Origin: Gammaproteobacteria bacterium RIFCSPHIGHO2_12_FULL_37_14
GTDB lineage: Bacteria > Pseudomonadota > Gammaproteobacteria > DSM-16500
Length of the DNA stretch: 18,015 nucleotides
Reading direction: 5' to 3'
NCBI GenBank assembly: GCA_001801485.1
Contig: MGXV01000069.1
Span: 1-18,015, forward strand
Part shown: positions 8,742 through 16,247 of the stretch, one piece after another
How the letters are laid out: each line of letters begins with the position of its first letter
Position numbering within the stretch: the stretch's first letter is position 1
Notes under the pieces: generated by a model
The model's database searches: none
The model's input: the letters and a program-made list of their open reading frames with translations, nothing else
What the model was told of the DNA's origin: nothing
Position numbers and translations under genes: made by a program

Positions 8742-9176
8742 ATGTATCTCAATACGCTGCAACCCGCACCCGGATCTAAGAAAAAATCTAAACGATTAGG
8801 TCGTGGTATTGGGTCTGGAAAAGGTAAAACATGTGGTCGAGGTCATAAAGGTCAAAGGGCTAGAGCAGGCGGCTACCATAAGGTTGGTTTTGAAGGTGGA
8901 CAAATGCCGTTACAACGTCGAATTCCAAAATCAGGCTTTCGTTCTAGACAAGCTTTGTTACGTGAAGAAGTTTATTTATCTGATCTCAATCGTATTGATG
9001 CTGAAGTAATTGATCTAGCAGCTTTAATTGAATTTGGCGTAGTAAGAGCAAATACGAAAGATGCTAAAATCATTCTTTCAGGTGAATTGAAGCGTGCAGT
9101 GATTATTCGCGGCATACCTGTATCTGCCGGTGCTCGTAAAGCAATAGAAATGGCAAAAGGCAAGGTCGAGGCATAA
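8742..9176 (+). CDS. rplO: 50S ribosomal protein L15
   Basis: L15 is a late-assembly, Gly/Arg/Lys-rich 50S protein. The 144-residue product has the family N-terminal block [20 protein letters not shown], then [20 protein letters not shown] and [18 protein letters not shown], followed by the globular C-terminal domain. It is the size of E. coli L15. The ATG lies one base after the rpsE stop; the Shine-Dalgarno GAGGA (8730-8734) is inside rpsE. The stop directly abuts secY (TAAATG). Confidence 0.97.
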   Translation: MYLNTLQPAPGSKKKSKRLGRGIGSGKGKTCGRGHKGQRARAGGYHKVGFEGGQMPLQRRIPKSGFRSRQALLREEVYLSDLNRIDAEVIDLAALIEFGVVRANTKDAKIILSGELKRAVIIRGIPVSAGARKAIEMAKGKVEA

Positions 9177-10502
9177 ATGGTTGCGAATAGGCTAGGTATT
9201 AATTTTAATTCAAGTGGATTTGCTGATTTAAAATACCGGCTACTTTTTGTATTAGTTGCAATTATTATCTTTCGAATTGGCTCATATATTCCTGTTCCTG
9301 GTTTAAATCCACTTCGTTTACAAGAACTTTTTAATGCTCAGCAGAATAATATTATTGGATTATTTAATATGTTTTCTGGGGGAGCATTAATGCGGTTTAG
9401 TATTTTTGCACTAGGAATTATGCCCTATATTTCTGCTTCTATCATTGTTCAATTGCTTACGGTGCTCTCGCCGCAGTTGTCTGAATTACGTAAAGAAGGT
9501 GAATCGGGACAACGTAAAATTAACAAATATACACGCTATGGAACATTAGTCCTGGCTGCGTTTCAAGCAATTGGTATCTCGAAAATGTTAGTGGCTAATC
9601 ATGTTGCGAATGTGCCTAGTTTTTCGTTTTATTTTACGACGACATTAACGCTGATGACTGGAACGATGTTTCTCATGTGGTTAGGTGAACAAGTGACGGA
9701 ACGTGGAATTGGTAATGGTATTTCGATGATTATTTTTGCTGGAATTGTTGCAGGCTTACCCGCTGCTTTAGGTAGAACCTTAGAGCAAGTGCGTGAAGGA
9801 CAATTGCAGGTTATTATTTTGCTATTAATATTAGCTGCTGTGATTAGCGTAGTAGCATTTGTTGTTTTTATGGAACGCGCGCAACGACGCATCACTATCA
9901 ATTATGCTAAACGTATGCAGGGCGGAAAAGTTTATTCAGCTCAAACGACTCATCTACCACTTAAAATTAATATGGCAGGTGTCATCCCCCCAATCTTTGC
10001 ATCTAGCTTAATACTTTTTCCTGCGACCATTGCTCAATGGTTTGGTAATACGAAAGGAATGGAATGGTTAAGCCTATTGAGTGTATCGCTTCAACAAGGT
10101 CAGCCGTTGCATATGTTATTATTCAGTGCGGGAATTATCTTTTTCTGTTTCTTCTATACTGCTCTAGTATTTAATCCTAAAGAAACGGCTGATAACTTAA
10201 AAAAATCTGGTGCTTTTATTCCAGGGATACGGCCAGGAGACCAAACTGCACATTATATTGATGGTGTCATGACGCGACTAACGTTGGTAGGGGCCGTTTA
10301 TGTTACACTTGTCTGTTTGCTCCCGGAGTTTTTAATTTTAGCTTGGCATGTCCCTTTCTATTTTGGCGGTACATCCCTGTTAATTATCGTGGTAGTGGTG
10401 ATGGATTTTATGGCACAAGTACAAGCCCATATTATGTCATTTCAATATGAATCATTATTAAAGAAAGCAAATCTGCGAGGTGGTAACTTACGGCCGCGAT
10501 AG
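9177..10502 (+). CDS. secY: Protein translocase subunit SecY
   Basis: SecY is the channel subunit of the SecYEG inner-membrane translocon. The 441-residue product (E. coli 443) shows ten hydrophobic segments. The first is [20 protein letters not shown], followed by the plug region [20 protein letters not shown] and [17 protein letters not shown]. The cytoplasmic loop [20 protein letters not shown] contains the conserved Arg needed for SecA-driven export. Its ATG is immediately after the rplO stop, with GAGG (9167-9170) inside rplO, so translation is coupled. The position between L15 and L36 is the standard one. Confidence 0.98.
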   Translation: MVANRLGINFNSSGFADLKYRLLFVLVAIIIFRIGSYIPVPGLNPLRLQELFNAQQNNIIGLFNMFSGGALMRFSIFALGIMPYISASIIVQLLTVLSPQLSELRKEGESGQRKINKYTRYGTLVLAAFQAIGISKMLVANHVANVPSFSFYFTTTLTLMTGTMFLMWLGEQVTERGIGNGISMIIFAGIVAGLPAALGRTLEQVREGQLQVIILLLILAAVISVVAFVVFMERAQRRITINYAKRMQGGKVYSAQTTHLPLKINMAGVIPPIFASSLILFPATIAQWFGNTKGMEWLSLLSVSLQQGQPLHMLLFSAGIIFFCFFYTALVFNPKETADNLKKSGAFIPGIRPGDQTAHYIDGVMTRLTLVGAVYVTLVCLLPEFLILAWHVPFYFGGTSLLIIVVVVMDFMAQVQAHIMSFQYESLLKKANLRGGNLRPR

Positions 10503-10536
10503 GCCATGAGTTCTAGCAGAATATTGGGAGTCAGTG

Positions 10537-10650
10537 ATGAAAGTAAACGCGTCAGTCAAAAAAATATGCCGAAATTGTAAAATTGTGAAACGAAAAAATG
10601 TGGTAAGAGTGATTTGCAAAGAAAAACGGCATAAGCAAAGGCAAGGTTAA
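10537..10650 (+). CDS. rpmJ: 50S ribosomal protein L36 (zinc-binding form)
   Basis: This 37-codon gene starts [20 protein letters not shown] and ends [10 protein letters not shown], a full match to L36, the smallest 50S protein. Zinc ligands are Cys11, Cys14, Cys27 and His32 (C-x2-C-x12-C-x4-H), so this is the zinc-binding type. GGGAG (10526-10530) is the Shine-Dalgarno. It follows secY by 34 bases, as in E. coli, and closes the spc operon. Confidence 0.96.
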   Translation: MKVNASVKKICRNCKIVKRKNVVRVICKEKRHKQRQG

Positions 10651-10670
10651 GTAAGCGATGAGGGCACCGC

Positions 10671-10697
10671 TAGTTGTGCTTAAATAGTTGTGCTTAA
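10671..10697. repeat. Tandem 13-bp direct repeat
   Basis: TAGTTGTGCTTAA occurs exactly at 10671-10683 and 10685-10697, one base apart. It lies just after rpmJ. The function is unknown; it could be slippage or a protein-binding site. Confidence 0.8.
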
Positions 10698-10830
10698 GGT
10701 TAAAATGCAAAAAGAATCAAAGAAAAACGATATACTAGGTTGATTTTTTTGTGTTTGACTATTAAACTCATGCCCTTTTGCATAAGATATTTTGTATTTG
10801 CAAGGGTTCATTGCTTGAATGCGCTAACGA

Positions 10831-10859
10831 TACAATAGTGAGTAAGTACAATAGTGAGT
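10831..10859. repeat. Direct repeat containing TACAAT
   Basis: TACAATAGTGAGT occurs exactly at 10831-10843 and 10847-10859 with a 16-base period. Each copy contains a good -10-like hexamer. It lies about 100 bases before rpsM, so it could mark a duplicated promoter element. Confidence 0.8.
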
Positions 10860-10941
10860 GCGCAAGTGTATGTAACTCATTGTATTTTATATAAATAGCA
10901 TAGGGTTAAAATGTTTAGTTCATGTTTAGGAGTGTGAAGGA

Positions 10942-11340
10942 ATGGTTGCTCGTATTGCAGGTGTAATAATACCTATACAGAAACATATACAAGTAGGACT
11001 GACTACTATTTACGGGATTGGAAAAAACCGTGCACGCACGATATGCCGTTCGGTAAAGCTTGATCCCAGTAAAAAAGTTAAAGATTTAACGGAAGCCGAA
11101 TTAGAAAGCTTACGCGCCGAAATAAATAAAATTAGGGTCGAAGGCGATCTGCGTCGTGAAGTTGCGATGAATATCAAGCGCTTGGTTGAATTGGGGACGT
11201 ATCGTGGGTTAAGACATAAAAGAGGATTACCTGTTCGTGGGCAACGAACACGCACCAATGCAAGAACTCGAAAAGGAAAGAGAAAAAGCATTATTAAAAC
11301 AGCAGTTGCTGCTAGTTCAAGTAAAGAAGCGAGTAAATAA
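10942..11340 (+). CDS. rpsM: 30S ribosomal protein S13
   Basis: S13 sits in the 30S head, contacts P-site tRNA and forms a bridge with L5. The 132-residue product has the helix-two-turn-helix start [20 protein letters not shown], then [10 protein letters not shown], and the basic C-terminal [20 protein letters not shown] and [11 protein letters not shown]. It is about 14 residues longer than E. coli S13 (118) through a Ser/Ala/Lys tail ([12 protein letters not shown]). It is the first gene of the alpha operon and is 2 bases from rpsK. Confidence 0.97.
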   Translation: MVARIAGVIIPIQKHIQVGLTTIYGIGKNRARTICRSVKLDPSKKVKDLTEAELESLRAEINKIRVEGDLRREVAMNIKRLVELGTYRGLRHKRGLPVRGQRTRTNARTRKGKRKSIIKTAVAASSSKEASK

Positions 11341-11342
11341 CG

Positions 11343-11885
11343 ATGGCGAAAACAACAACCGAAACAAAATCAAAGAAACCAGCAGCAGGAGCAGACATGC
11401 CTGTTGATGGAGAATCAGGAGCTGGAGAGGCAGGCGGTAAGGCGGGTGGCGGAGGCGGTAAAGCTGCTGCACCGGCAAAAGACCAGGCAGCTGCTGGTAC
11501 AGCCAAAGCAAAGTCACGTAAAAAAGTTAAGCGACAAATCAGTGATGGTATTGCTCACATCTACTCATCATTTAATAACACCATAGTAACCATTACTGAT
11601 GTACAAGGTAATGCAGTTGCTTGGACAAGTGCTGCTAATTGTGGTTATAGCGGTTCACGAAAATCTACGCCATATGCTGCAGGTGAAGCTGCACAAAAAG
11701 CTGGGCAAATGGTAGTTGAAGCATATGGAATGAAAAATGTACAAGTACGTGTTAAGGGTCCTGGTCCAGGAAGAGAATCTGCTATACGAGCACTTCATAC
11801 GGTAGGATTAAAAATTATTTCTATAACTGATGTAACCGGAATCCCTTTTAATGGCTGTCGTGCACCAAAAAAACGACGAGTATAG
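11343..11885 (+). CDS. rpsK: 30S ribosomal protein S11 with low-complexity N-terminal extension
   Basis: S11 lies on the 30S platform near the mRNA exit. From about residue 55 the product matches S11 throughout: [20 protein letters not shown], then [36 protein letters not shown], and [11 protein letters not shown] at the end. The first ~52 residues are unusual. After [13 protein letters not shown] there is a stretch made almost only of Ala, Gly, Lys and a few acidic residues, taking the length to 180 against 129 in E. coli. An internal Met at residue 19 would still leave a 30-residue extension. The coding DNA there is locally GC-rich (11420-11485), unlike its surroundings. Confidence 0.95.
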   Translation: MAKTTTETKSKKPAAGADMPVDGESGAGEAGGKAGGGGGKAAAPAKDQAAAGTAKAKSRKKVKRQISDGIAHIYSSFNNTIVTITDVQGNAVAWTSAANCGYSGSRKSTPYAAGEAAQKAGQMVVEAYGMKNVQVRVKGPGPGRESAIRALHTVGLKIISITDVTGIPFNGCRAPKKRRV

Positions 11886-11900
11886 TGAGGAGTAAGTATA

Positions 11901-12521
11901 ATGGCACGATATTTAGGTCCGCGATGTAAATTAGCGCGTAGAGAGCGAGCTGATCTATCTCTTACGAGTGGAGTGAGATCACTTGATACCAAATGTAAAT
12001 TAGATACTGCTCCTGGTCAGCATGGTGCACGTCGTGGACGTGAAACTGAGCATGGTGTACAGCTGCGAGAAAAGCAGAAAGTTCGTCGTATTTATGGTAT
12101 TTTAGAGCGGCAGTTTAAGAACTATTTTAAGAAAGCAAGTCGTCTTAAAGGTTCAACTGGTGAAAACTTAATGAAGCTACTCGAGCGTAGGCTAGATAAT
12201 GTTGTTTACAGAATGGGATTTGGTTCAACCCGTGCTGAAGCAAGACAACTGGTAACACACTGTGCAATATTGGTGAATGGTGAAGTAGTGAATATTCCAT
12301 CTTTCTTATTATCACCTGGCGATATTGTTAGTATACGAGAAGGCGCTAAAACGCAGATTCGGATTCAATCTGCACTTACCTTATCGCAAGCTCGCCCTAG
12401 TTGTGATTGGATAGATGTTGATGTGACTAATTTCACTGGCACATTTAAGAATGCACCTGATAGAGATCGTTTGCCGCCCGATATTAACGAACAGTTAATT
12501 GTTGAGCTTTATTCTAAATAG
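11901..12521 (+). CDS. rpsD: 30S ribosomal protein S4
   Basis: S4 is a primary 16S-binding protein and, in E. coli, the repressor of the alpha operon through a pseudoknot in the rpsM leader. The 206-residue product equals E. coli S4 in length. It begins [20 protein letters not shown], has [10 protein letters not shown] and [15 protein letters not shown], and an S4 domain with [20 protein letters not shown] followed by [11 protein letters not shown]. It ends [19 protein letters not shown] (11887-11892) precedes the ATG. It lacks the N-terminal four-Cys zinc cluster of C+ S4 proteins. Confidence 0.98.
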   Translation: MARYLGPRCKLARRERADLSLTSGVRSLDTKCKLDTAPGQHGARRGRETEHGVQLREKQKVRRIYGILERQFKNYFKKASRLKGSTGENLMKLLERRLDNVVYRMGFGSTRAEARQLVTHCAILVNGEVVNIPSFLLSPGDIVSIREGAKTQIRIQSALTLSQARPSCDWIDVDVTNFTGTFKNAPDRDRLPPDINEQLIVELYSK

Positions 12522-12580
12522 TCGCGTCGCGAAATACTGTCATGTTGGGATGTTGACGTTACATTAAAAGAGGCTGTTAC

Positions 12581-13579
12581 ATGCAGAATAATCCATTTGA
12601 TTTTTTAACACCGCGTGAAATTGCTGTTGAAACTATTAATCCTTTTCATGCAAAAATTACGCTTGAGCCATTAGAGCGTGGTTTTGGTCATACATTAGGA
12701 AATACTCTGCGTAGAATATTATTATCATCTATGCCGGGAGCAGCTATTGTTGAAGTAAAGATTGATGGTGTATTGCATGAATATAGTGCAATCTCAGGCG
12801 TTCAAGAAGATGTTGTTGAAATCTTATTGAACCTCAAAGGTATTGCTGTGCGCCTACATGGTCGACAAGAAGTTACCTTAAAGTTGAATAAAACGACTCC
12901 GGGACCAGTGATCGCTGGTGATATTGAACAAGAGCATGATGTTGAAATTGTTAATCCGCATCATGTGATAGCGCATCTTAATGAGAGCGGTTCATTAAGC
13001 ATGACTTTAAAAGTAATGGTTGGAAGAGGATATCAACCAGCCGTAGTAAGAGCGCGTAAGTCAGAGACTAAAGCAGTAGTTGGAGCATTACATTTAGATG
13101 CAAGTTTTAGTCCAATTCGACGTGTTGCTTATACCGTTGAAAACGCTCGTGTCGAACAGCGTACTGATTTAGATAAATTAGTGATTGATCTTGAAACCAA
13201 TGGTACTTTAGAGCCTGAAGAAGCTATTCGACGTTCGGCAACGATTTTGCAACAGCAATTAGCAGCGTTCGTGGATTTGCAATCCGCACCTATTATCCAA
13301 GAAAAGTCTTTACGAGAAGATTCAGTCAATCCTATTTATCAGCGACCTGTGGATGATCTTGAGTTAACGGTTAGATCGGCAAATTGTTTGAAAGCTGAAA
13401 ATATTTTCTTTATTGGAGATTTAATTCAGCGAACAGAAGCGGATTTATTAAAAACGCCAAATTTAGGTAAAAAATCCTTAACTGAAATCAAGAATGTACT
13501 GGCAGCCCACGGTCTTGCTTTAGGTATTAAAGTGGATGGTTGGCGAACACCGTCACATGATGGCGAAGTTAAGAAATAA
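12581..13579 (+). CDS. rpoA: RNA polymerase alpha subunit
   Basis: The alpha subunit nucleates RNA polymerase assembly and contacts activators and UP elements. The 332-residue product (E. coli 329) has the assembly domain, with [20 protein letters not shown] near residues 33-52, and [15 protein letters not shown]. After a linker at about 235-250 comes the C-terminal domain, with [20 protein letters not shown] then [17 protein letters not shown]; the Arg in VRSANCLK is the DNA-contacting Arg265 equivalent. The 59-base spacer after rpsD ends in AGAGG (12568-12572). The RpoA tail HDGEVKK is short and polar. Confidence 0.98.
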   Translation: MQNNPFDFLTPREIAVETINPFHAKITLEPLERGFGHTLGNTLRRILLSSMPGAAIVEVKIDGVLHEYSAISGVQEDVVEILLNLKGIAVRLHGRQEVTLKLNKTTPGPVIAGDIEQEHDVEIVNPHHVIAHLNESGSLSMTLKVMVGRGYQPAVVRARKSETKAVVGALHLDASFSPIRRVAYTVENARVEQRTDLDKLVIDLETNGTLEPEEAIRRSATILQQQLAAFVDLQSAPIIQEKSLREDSVNPIYQRPVDDLELTVRSANCLKAENIFFIGDLIQRTEADLLKTPNLGKKSLTEIKNVLAAHGLALGIKVDGWRTPSHDGEVKK

Positions 13580-13618
13580 TTTTGAATAAGATCCATTAAT
13601 TGATGAAGGGTTATTATT

Positions 13619-13996
13619 ATGCGTCACGGGAATAGTGGTCGAAGCTTGAGTCGTACCAGCAGCCATCGTAAGGCAATGTTTAAAAATATGATGGTTTCTT
13701 TGTTGCGCCATGAATTTATTAAAACAACGGTTCCAAAAGCTAAAGAGCTCAGAAGGTTTATGGAACCAATTATTACTTTAGCTAAAGAAGATAATTTACA
13801 TCGTCGTCGCTTAGCTTTTACTCGATTAAGAGATAGAGACATTATTCAAAAGCTTTTCACCGACATCGGTCCTTTTTATAAAGAACGCGCTGGTGGTTAT
13901 TTGCGTATTTTGAAATGTAATTACCGAAAAGGCGATAATGCTCCTATGGCTATTGTCGAGCTCGTTGCTCGTAAAGATGAAAGTGCGGTAGCGTAA
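13619..13996 (+). CDS. rplQ: 50S ribosomal protein L17
   Basis: L17 lies near the tunnel exit. The 125-residue product (E. coli 127) starts [20 protein letters not shown], with the [20 protein letters not shown] and [15 protein letters not shown] blocks, and has the C-terminal [20 protein letters not shown]. It is the last gene of the alpha operon, as usual. The start codon is 39 bases after rpoA, preceded by GAAGGG (13605-13610). Confidence 0.97.
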   Translation: MRHGNSGRSLSRTSSHRKAMFKNMMVSLLRHEFIKTTVPKAKELRRFMEPIITLAKEDNLHRRRLAFTRLRDRDIIQKLFTDIGPFYKERAGGYLRILKCNYRKGDNAPMAIVELVARKDESAVA

Positions 13997-14011
13997 ATCT
14001 TTATCGCGCCA

Positions 14012-14034
14012 ATAGACGAAATCCTTTCGTCTAT
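14012..14034 (+). other. Perfect 10-bp hairpin after rplQ
   Basis: ATAGACGAAA (14012-14021), loop TCC, TTTCGTCTAT (14025-14034) form a perfect stem 15 bases after the rplQ stop. No T-run follows on either strand, so it is more likely an mRNA 3'-end stabiliser or part of a two-hairpin terminator than an intrinsic terminator on its own. Confidence 0.6.
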
Positions 14035-14060
14035 CTGATAAGTCAGTATAAATATTGATC

Positions 14061-14080
14061 GCCCTCTTGAAAAAGGGGGC
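14061..14080 (+). terminator. Probable terminator of the alpha operon
   Basis: GCCCTCTT (14061-14068), a GAAA tetraloop, and AAGGGGGC (14073-14080) form an 8-bp stem with one G-T wobble. AGCTTTATTA follows, which is a weak T-rich tail. It lies 65 bases after rplQ and before the accessory genes, where a terminator is expected. The tail is poorer than in classical intrinsic terminators. Confidence 0.6.
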
Positions 14081-14155
14081 AGCTTTATTAGATAGATTAT
14101 TTAAAATCCCACGCGTCAAATATCAAACAGATAGATCTTAATTGCATGATTTATG

Positions 14156-14164
14156 TGATATAAT
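14156..14164 (+). promoter_or_regulatory. Extended -10 promoter for the accessory genes
   Basis: TGATATAAT is a perfect extended -10 (TGnTATAAT). The hexamer 17 bases upstream (TCTTAA) is a poor -35, which extended -10 promoters tolerate. Use of it would leave a leader of roughly 155 bases before the gene at 14327. Confidence 0.5.
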
Positions 14165-14326
14165 TACTATTATTTATCAAAATTTAATAAGCTCCGTTTG
14201 CCTGAGGAGTGTGCTCCTGAGCTTGTTGAAAGGTCATACGTGTCGAAGGGTAAAGTGATAACAAAAAGGGTTTTGTCAGGCATCAAGTAATTGATTAAAT
14301 TAATATTTTAAGTCGAGGAGAATAAT
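14165..14326 (+). other. Leader region of the accessory gene, no gene seen
   Basis: Together with the sequence from 13997, this makes 330 bases with no coding frame of note. Besides the hairpins, the promoter and the repeat listed separately, it holds a small hairpin ACAAAA-AGGG-TTTTGT (14261-14276). The ribosome site is GAGGAG (14315-14320), which sits in CGAGGAGAATAATATG (14314-14329), identical over 16 bases to the rplB initiation region. Confidence 0.5.
14194..14250. repeat. Candidate dispersed palindromic element
   Basis: The stretch contains CCTGAG twice (14201-14206 and 14216-14221), the hairpin AGGAG-TGTG-CTCCT (14205-14218), and CTGAGCTTGTTGAAAGG, followed by TGTCGAAGGG. It resembles, from memory, the CTGAGCTTGTCGAAGG-type intergenic repeat found in many proteobacterial genomes, in decayed form. 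Only one copy is in the window, so repetition cannot be shown here. Confidence 0.4.
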
Positions 14327-15199
14327 ATGGGCGGGAATACAGAATTAGTGAAAATTTGCATAATCGGCAACTCGAAAGTTGGTAAATCAGTAATTAACCA
14401 TCAAATTCAGACACCAACAGATCACATATCACTACAATATAAAGCTACTATTGGTTTGGATTTTTCTGTGAAAGAATATACTTGTTCTGATCAGACGCCT
14501 TATCGTGCTGAAATATGGGACACGGCGGGAAACGAGCTTTTTGCTGCAAGAGGTATGGGTTTAGGTAATTTTCGTGGCACTCGAGTCATATTTGCGGTTT
14601 TTAATGTAACAGATAAGAAAAGTTTTGAGGACTTTAAGGCTTTCTTGAATCAACATATTGCCGATCATCCAGATATCTCACCCAACGCTATACAATATGT
14701 AATCGTTGGAAATCATTTTCGAGGAGAAGAAAGACGGATTTCGCTGGATGATGCAAAAGCCTATGCTAACGAAAAAGGTGCTGGCTATGTCGAAGTGGAT
14801 GCGACAGATCCAAATCAAGTAATGGATATTTTATTTAAACCAGCGATGGAAAAATTTCACCAGCGCAATCAGAAACAACAAGCTGAGAATGAAAAAATGT
14901 CGCAACCAGTTCCGATACCAGAAGCGCTACGAATAGCCTTAACCAAACATAAAACAATGCTAGAAAATCGTTGGTTTGAGAGACGTATTCTTAGTTATAT
15001 ATTCCGAACGGGCTATACGAGTAAGCAAAAAGTTGATGAAATTAACCATTTTCTGAATGGAAAAGAAGCGTTCGATGAAAAGATTCTCCTTCAAGGCCGA
15101 ACAGGGAAAATGATCCAGCAATATTTTAATAAAGACGCGCTTCTTAAAATAAAAAGCGAGAGGCAACAAGACCTACAAAAAAACAAACTAAAGCAATAA
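14327..15199 (+). CDS. Ras/Rab-like GTPase-fold protein with novel C-terminal module (copy 1)
   Basis: The N-terminal ~175 residues read as a small Ras/Rab-type GTPase. The P-loop GNSKVGKS is at 14-21, the switch I Thr at 41 in KATIGLDF, and G3 is WDTAGNE at 64-70 with Asn69 in place of the catalytic Gln. The G4 position is GNHFRG at 128-133, where NKxD has become N-H-F-R. The G5-like YVEVDAT is at 154-160. A linker (about 175-195) leads to a C-terminal module at about 200-285 shared with the next gene and containing RRILSYIFRTGYTSKQK. There is no C-terminal Cys pair or CAAX box, so Rab-style prenylation is unlikely. No signal peptide or membrane segment is seen. GTP binding is plausible, but guanine specificity and hydrolysis look altered. 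An effector role is inference. Confidence 0.85.
   Translation: MGGNTELVKICIIGNSKVGKSVINHQIQTPTDHISLQYKATIGLDFSVKEYTCSDQTPYRAEIWDTAGNELFAARGMGLGNFRGTRVIFAVFNVTDKKSFEDFKAFLNQHIADHPDISPNAIQYVIVGNHFRGEERRISLDDAKAYANEKGAGYVEVDATDPNQVMDILFKPAMEKFHQRNQKQQAENEKMSQPVPIPEALRIALTKHKTMLENRWFERRILSYIFRTGYTSKQKVDEINHFLNGKEAFDEKILLQGRTGKMIQQYFNKDALLKIKSERQQDLQKNKLKQ
14981..15115 (+). repeat. C-terminal module DNA repeat, copy 1
   Basis: Bases 14981-15060 match 15883-15962 at 77 of 80 positions. Bases 15083-15115 match 15982-16014 at all 33. The two matching blocks are in frame in both genes and encode most of the shared C-terminal module. The intervening segment (15061-15082) differs and is two bases... 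one codon longer overall in copy 1 (22 against 19 bases). Confidence 0.9.
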
Positions 15200-15258
15200 A
15201 TCAGGATAATACACTTATACTGGATGCCGTAAAAGTTTAACAAGTAGGGATTTTCTGT

Positions 15259-16104
15259 ATGAAAAATCACGAAGCAGTGCCGGTAAAAATTCTGCTAGAA
15301 GGTAATACGCAAGTTGGTAAGACGCTTATCTTCGAGCAAATCAAGAATATAAATGACTCAAAGAAAAAAGCGCACACAAAAACTATTGGAATGGAATCTT
15401 TTGTACGTGAGTATGAGTTTGTTAACGATGATAGTTTGAGTTCGTATCGTCTTATGATATTCGATCAAGCAGGAGAGATAAGGTTCAAAAGTACTGTAAA
15501 AATTAAGAATTTAAATATTATCTGGTTTGTTTTTGACGTTTCGAATAATCATAGTTATGAAAACTTACAACAGCAATTAGATAAGCTAAAAGAAAACGAG
15601 CCAACATCACAAATTGTCATTGTTGGAAATATACGTGCCAATACTAGTAGAGTCGTTGAATATGATGTGGCTAAAGCATTTGCTGATTCCAAGCAGTGTG
15701 CATATGTGGAACTTGATGCATCGATTAATGAGCAAGTATATTCAAAATTACTCAACCCTTCGTTAAAAAAAATTCAAGATAAACATTCGGAATTAAAGAC
15801 AGAATCGTCACCAGTGTTACCGAAAGAGCTAATACAAGCTTTAAGGGGACATCAATCCATGTTGAGAAATCGCTGGCTTGATAGACGTATTCTTAGTTAT
15901 ATATTTCGAACGGGCTATACGAGTAAGCAAAAAATGGATGAAATTAACCATTTTCTGAATGGTGAAGATTTTAATGAAAACATTCTCCTTCAAGGCCGAA
16001 CAGGGAAAATGATCAGAAAATATTTAAGTAACGATAGGCTTCTTGAATTTAAAAAAAATAACGGTAATGGCGCAAACATTTCTCATAAAACCCCAAAAAA
16101 ATAG
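15259..16104 (+). CDS. Ras/Rab-like GTPase-fold protein with novel C-terminal module (copy 2)
   Basis: This 281-residue protein has the same layout as its upstream neighbour. The P-loop GNTQVGKT is at 15-22 and a switch I-like KTIGMESF at about 41-48. G3 is FDQAGEIRF at 68-76, where DTAGQE has become DQAGEI, so the catalytic Gln is Glu73. The G4 region reads IVIVGNIRAN, with Lys and Asp both lost, and the G5-like segment is YVELDAS. From about residue 189 it carries the C-terminal module (RRILSYIFRTGYTSKQK, then LLQGRTGKMIRKY). The GTPase parts of the two proteins are far more diverged than the modules. The C-terminus is Lys/Asn-rich without a lipidation motif. The 59-base gap after the first gene suggests one transcript. 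It may be a nucleotide-binding scaffold rather than an active switch. Confidence 0.83.
   Translation: MKNHEAVPVKILLEGNTQVGKTLIFEQIKNINDSKKKAHTKTIGMESFVREYEFVNDDSLSSYRLMIFDQAGEIRFKSTVKIKNLNIIWFVFDVSNNHSYENLQQQLDKLKENEPTSQIVIVGNIRANTSRVVEYDVAKAFADSKQCAYVELDASINEQVYSKLLNPSLKKIQDKHSELKTESSPVLPKELIQALRGHQSMLRNRWLDRRILSYIFRTGYTSKQKMDEINHFLNGEDFNENILLQGRTGKMIRKYLSNDRLLEFKKNNGNGANISHKTPKK
15883..16014 (+). repeat. C-terminal module DNA repeat, copy 2
   Basis: Bases 15883-15962 and 15982-16014 are the partners of the copy 1 blocks, with 3 mismatches in 80 and none in 33. One mismatch is synonymous (Phe TTC/TTT) and the other two fall in one codon (Val GTT to Met ATG). Similarity falls off sharply upstream of 15880, in the linker and GTPase parts. 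Confidence 0.9.
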
Positions 16105-16117
16105 GAAGTATCTTTTT

Positions 16118-16136
16118 TGCGAGGCTCTGCCTCGCA
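16118..16136. other. Strong GC hairpin between accessory genes
   Basis: TGCGAGGC (16118-16125), loop TCT, GCCTCGCA (16129-16136) make a perfect 8-bp stem, 13 bases after the stop of the second GTPase-like gene. Its T-run (16112-16117) is on the 5' side, so it lacks the downstream U-tract of an intrinsic terminator in either direction. It may still protect the upstream mRNA 3' end. Confidence 0.55.
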
Positions 16137-16247
16137 GCTAAACATTTACACAAATTGTCAGTCTCGGATATTAGAGACGTTATAAACTCCAGCTTGGGCA
16201 TGTTTGCGCAGATCAAACAATAGTTATCATAACGAGGGTGGAAAATC
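16137..16247 (+). promoter_or_regulatory. Intergenic region with candidate promoter for the F-box-like gene
   Basis: TTGTCA (16155-16160) and TATAAA (16181-16186) resemble -35 and -10 boxes, but the 20-base spacing is too long, so confidence is low. A small hairpin GTCTC-(8 nt)-GAGAC (16161-16178) lies between them. GAGGGTGG (16234-16241) is the ribosome site for the GTG start at 16248. Confidence 0.3.

Larger units (their letters stand above)
10651..10941 (+). promoter_or_regulatory. rpmJ-rpsM gap, probable alpha-operon promoter region
   Basis: This 291-base non-coding gap is the longest inside the cluster. It holds two short tandem repeats (listed separately) and several promoter-like hexamers: TTGACT (10755-10760) as a -35 without a strong -10 at 16-18 bases, and TACAAT twice (10831-10836 and 10847-10852) as -10 candidates. 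A T7 run (10744-10750) follows a weak inverted repeat, AATCAA with TTGATT, that might act as a poor terminator. GGAGTGTGAAGGA (10929-10941) is the rpsM ribosome site. No reading frame of note is present. Which promoter is used cannot be decided from sequence. Confidence 0.45.

Noticed and set aside
11232..11512. Antisense frames over rpsM and rpsK rich in Pro, Ala, Ser and Leu
   Set aside because: They mirror the basic S13 tail and the Ala/Gly/Lys-rich S11 extension on the other strand and have no independent support.
16118..16136. Calling the GC hairpin after the second GTPase-like gene a rho-independent terminator
   Set aside because: The T-run lies before the stem, not after it, on the + strand, and on the minus strand the stem is followed by A's.
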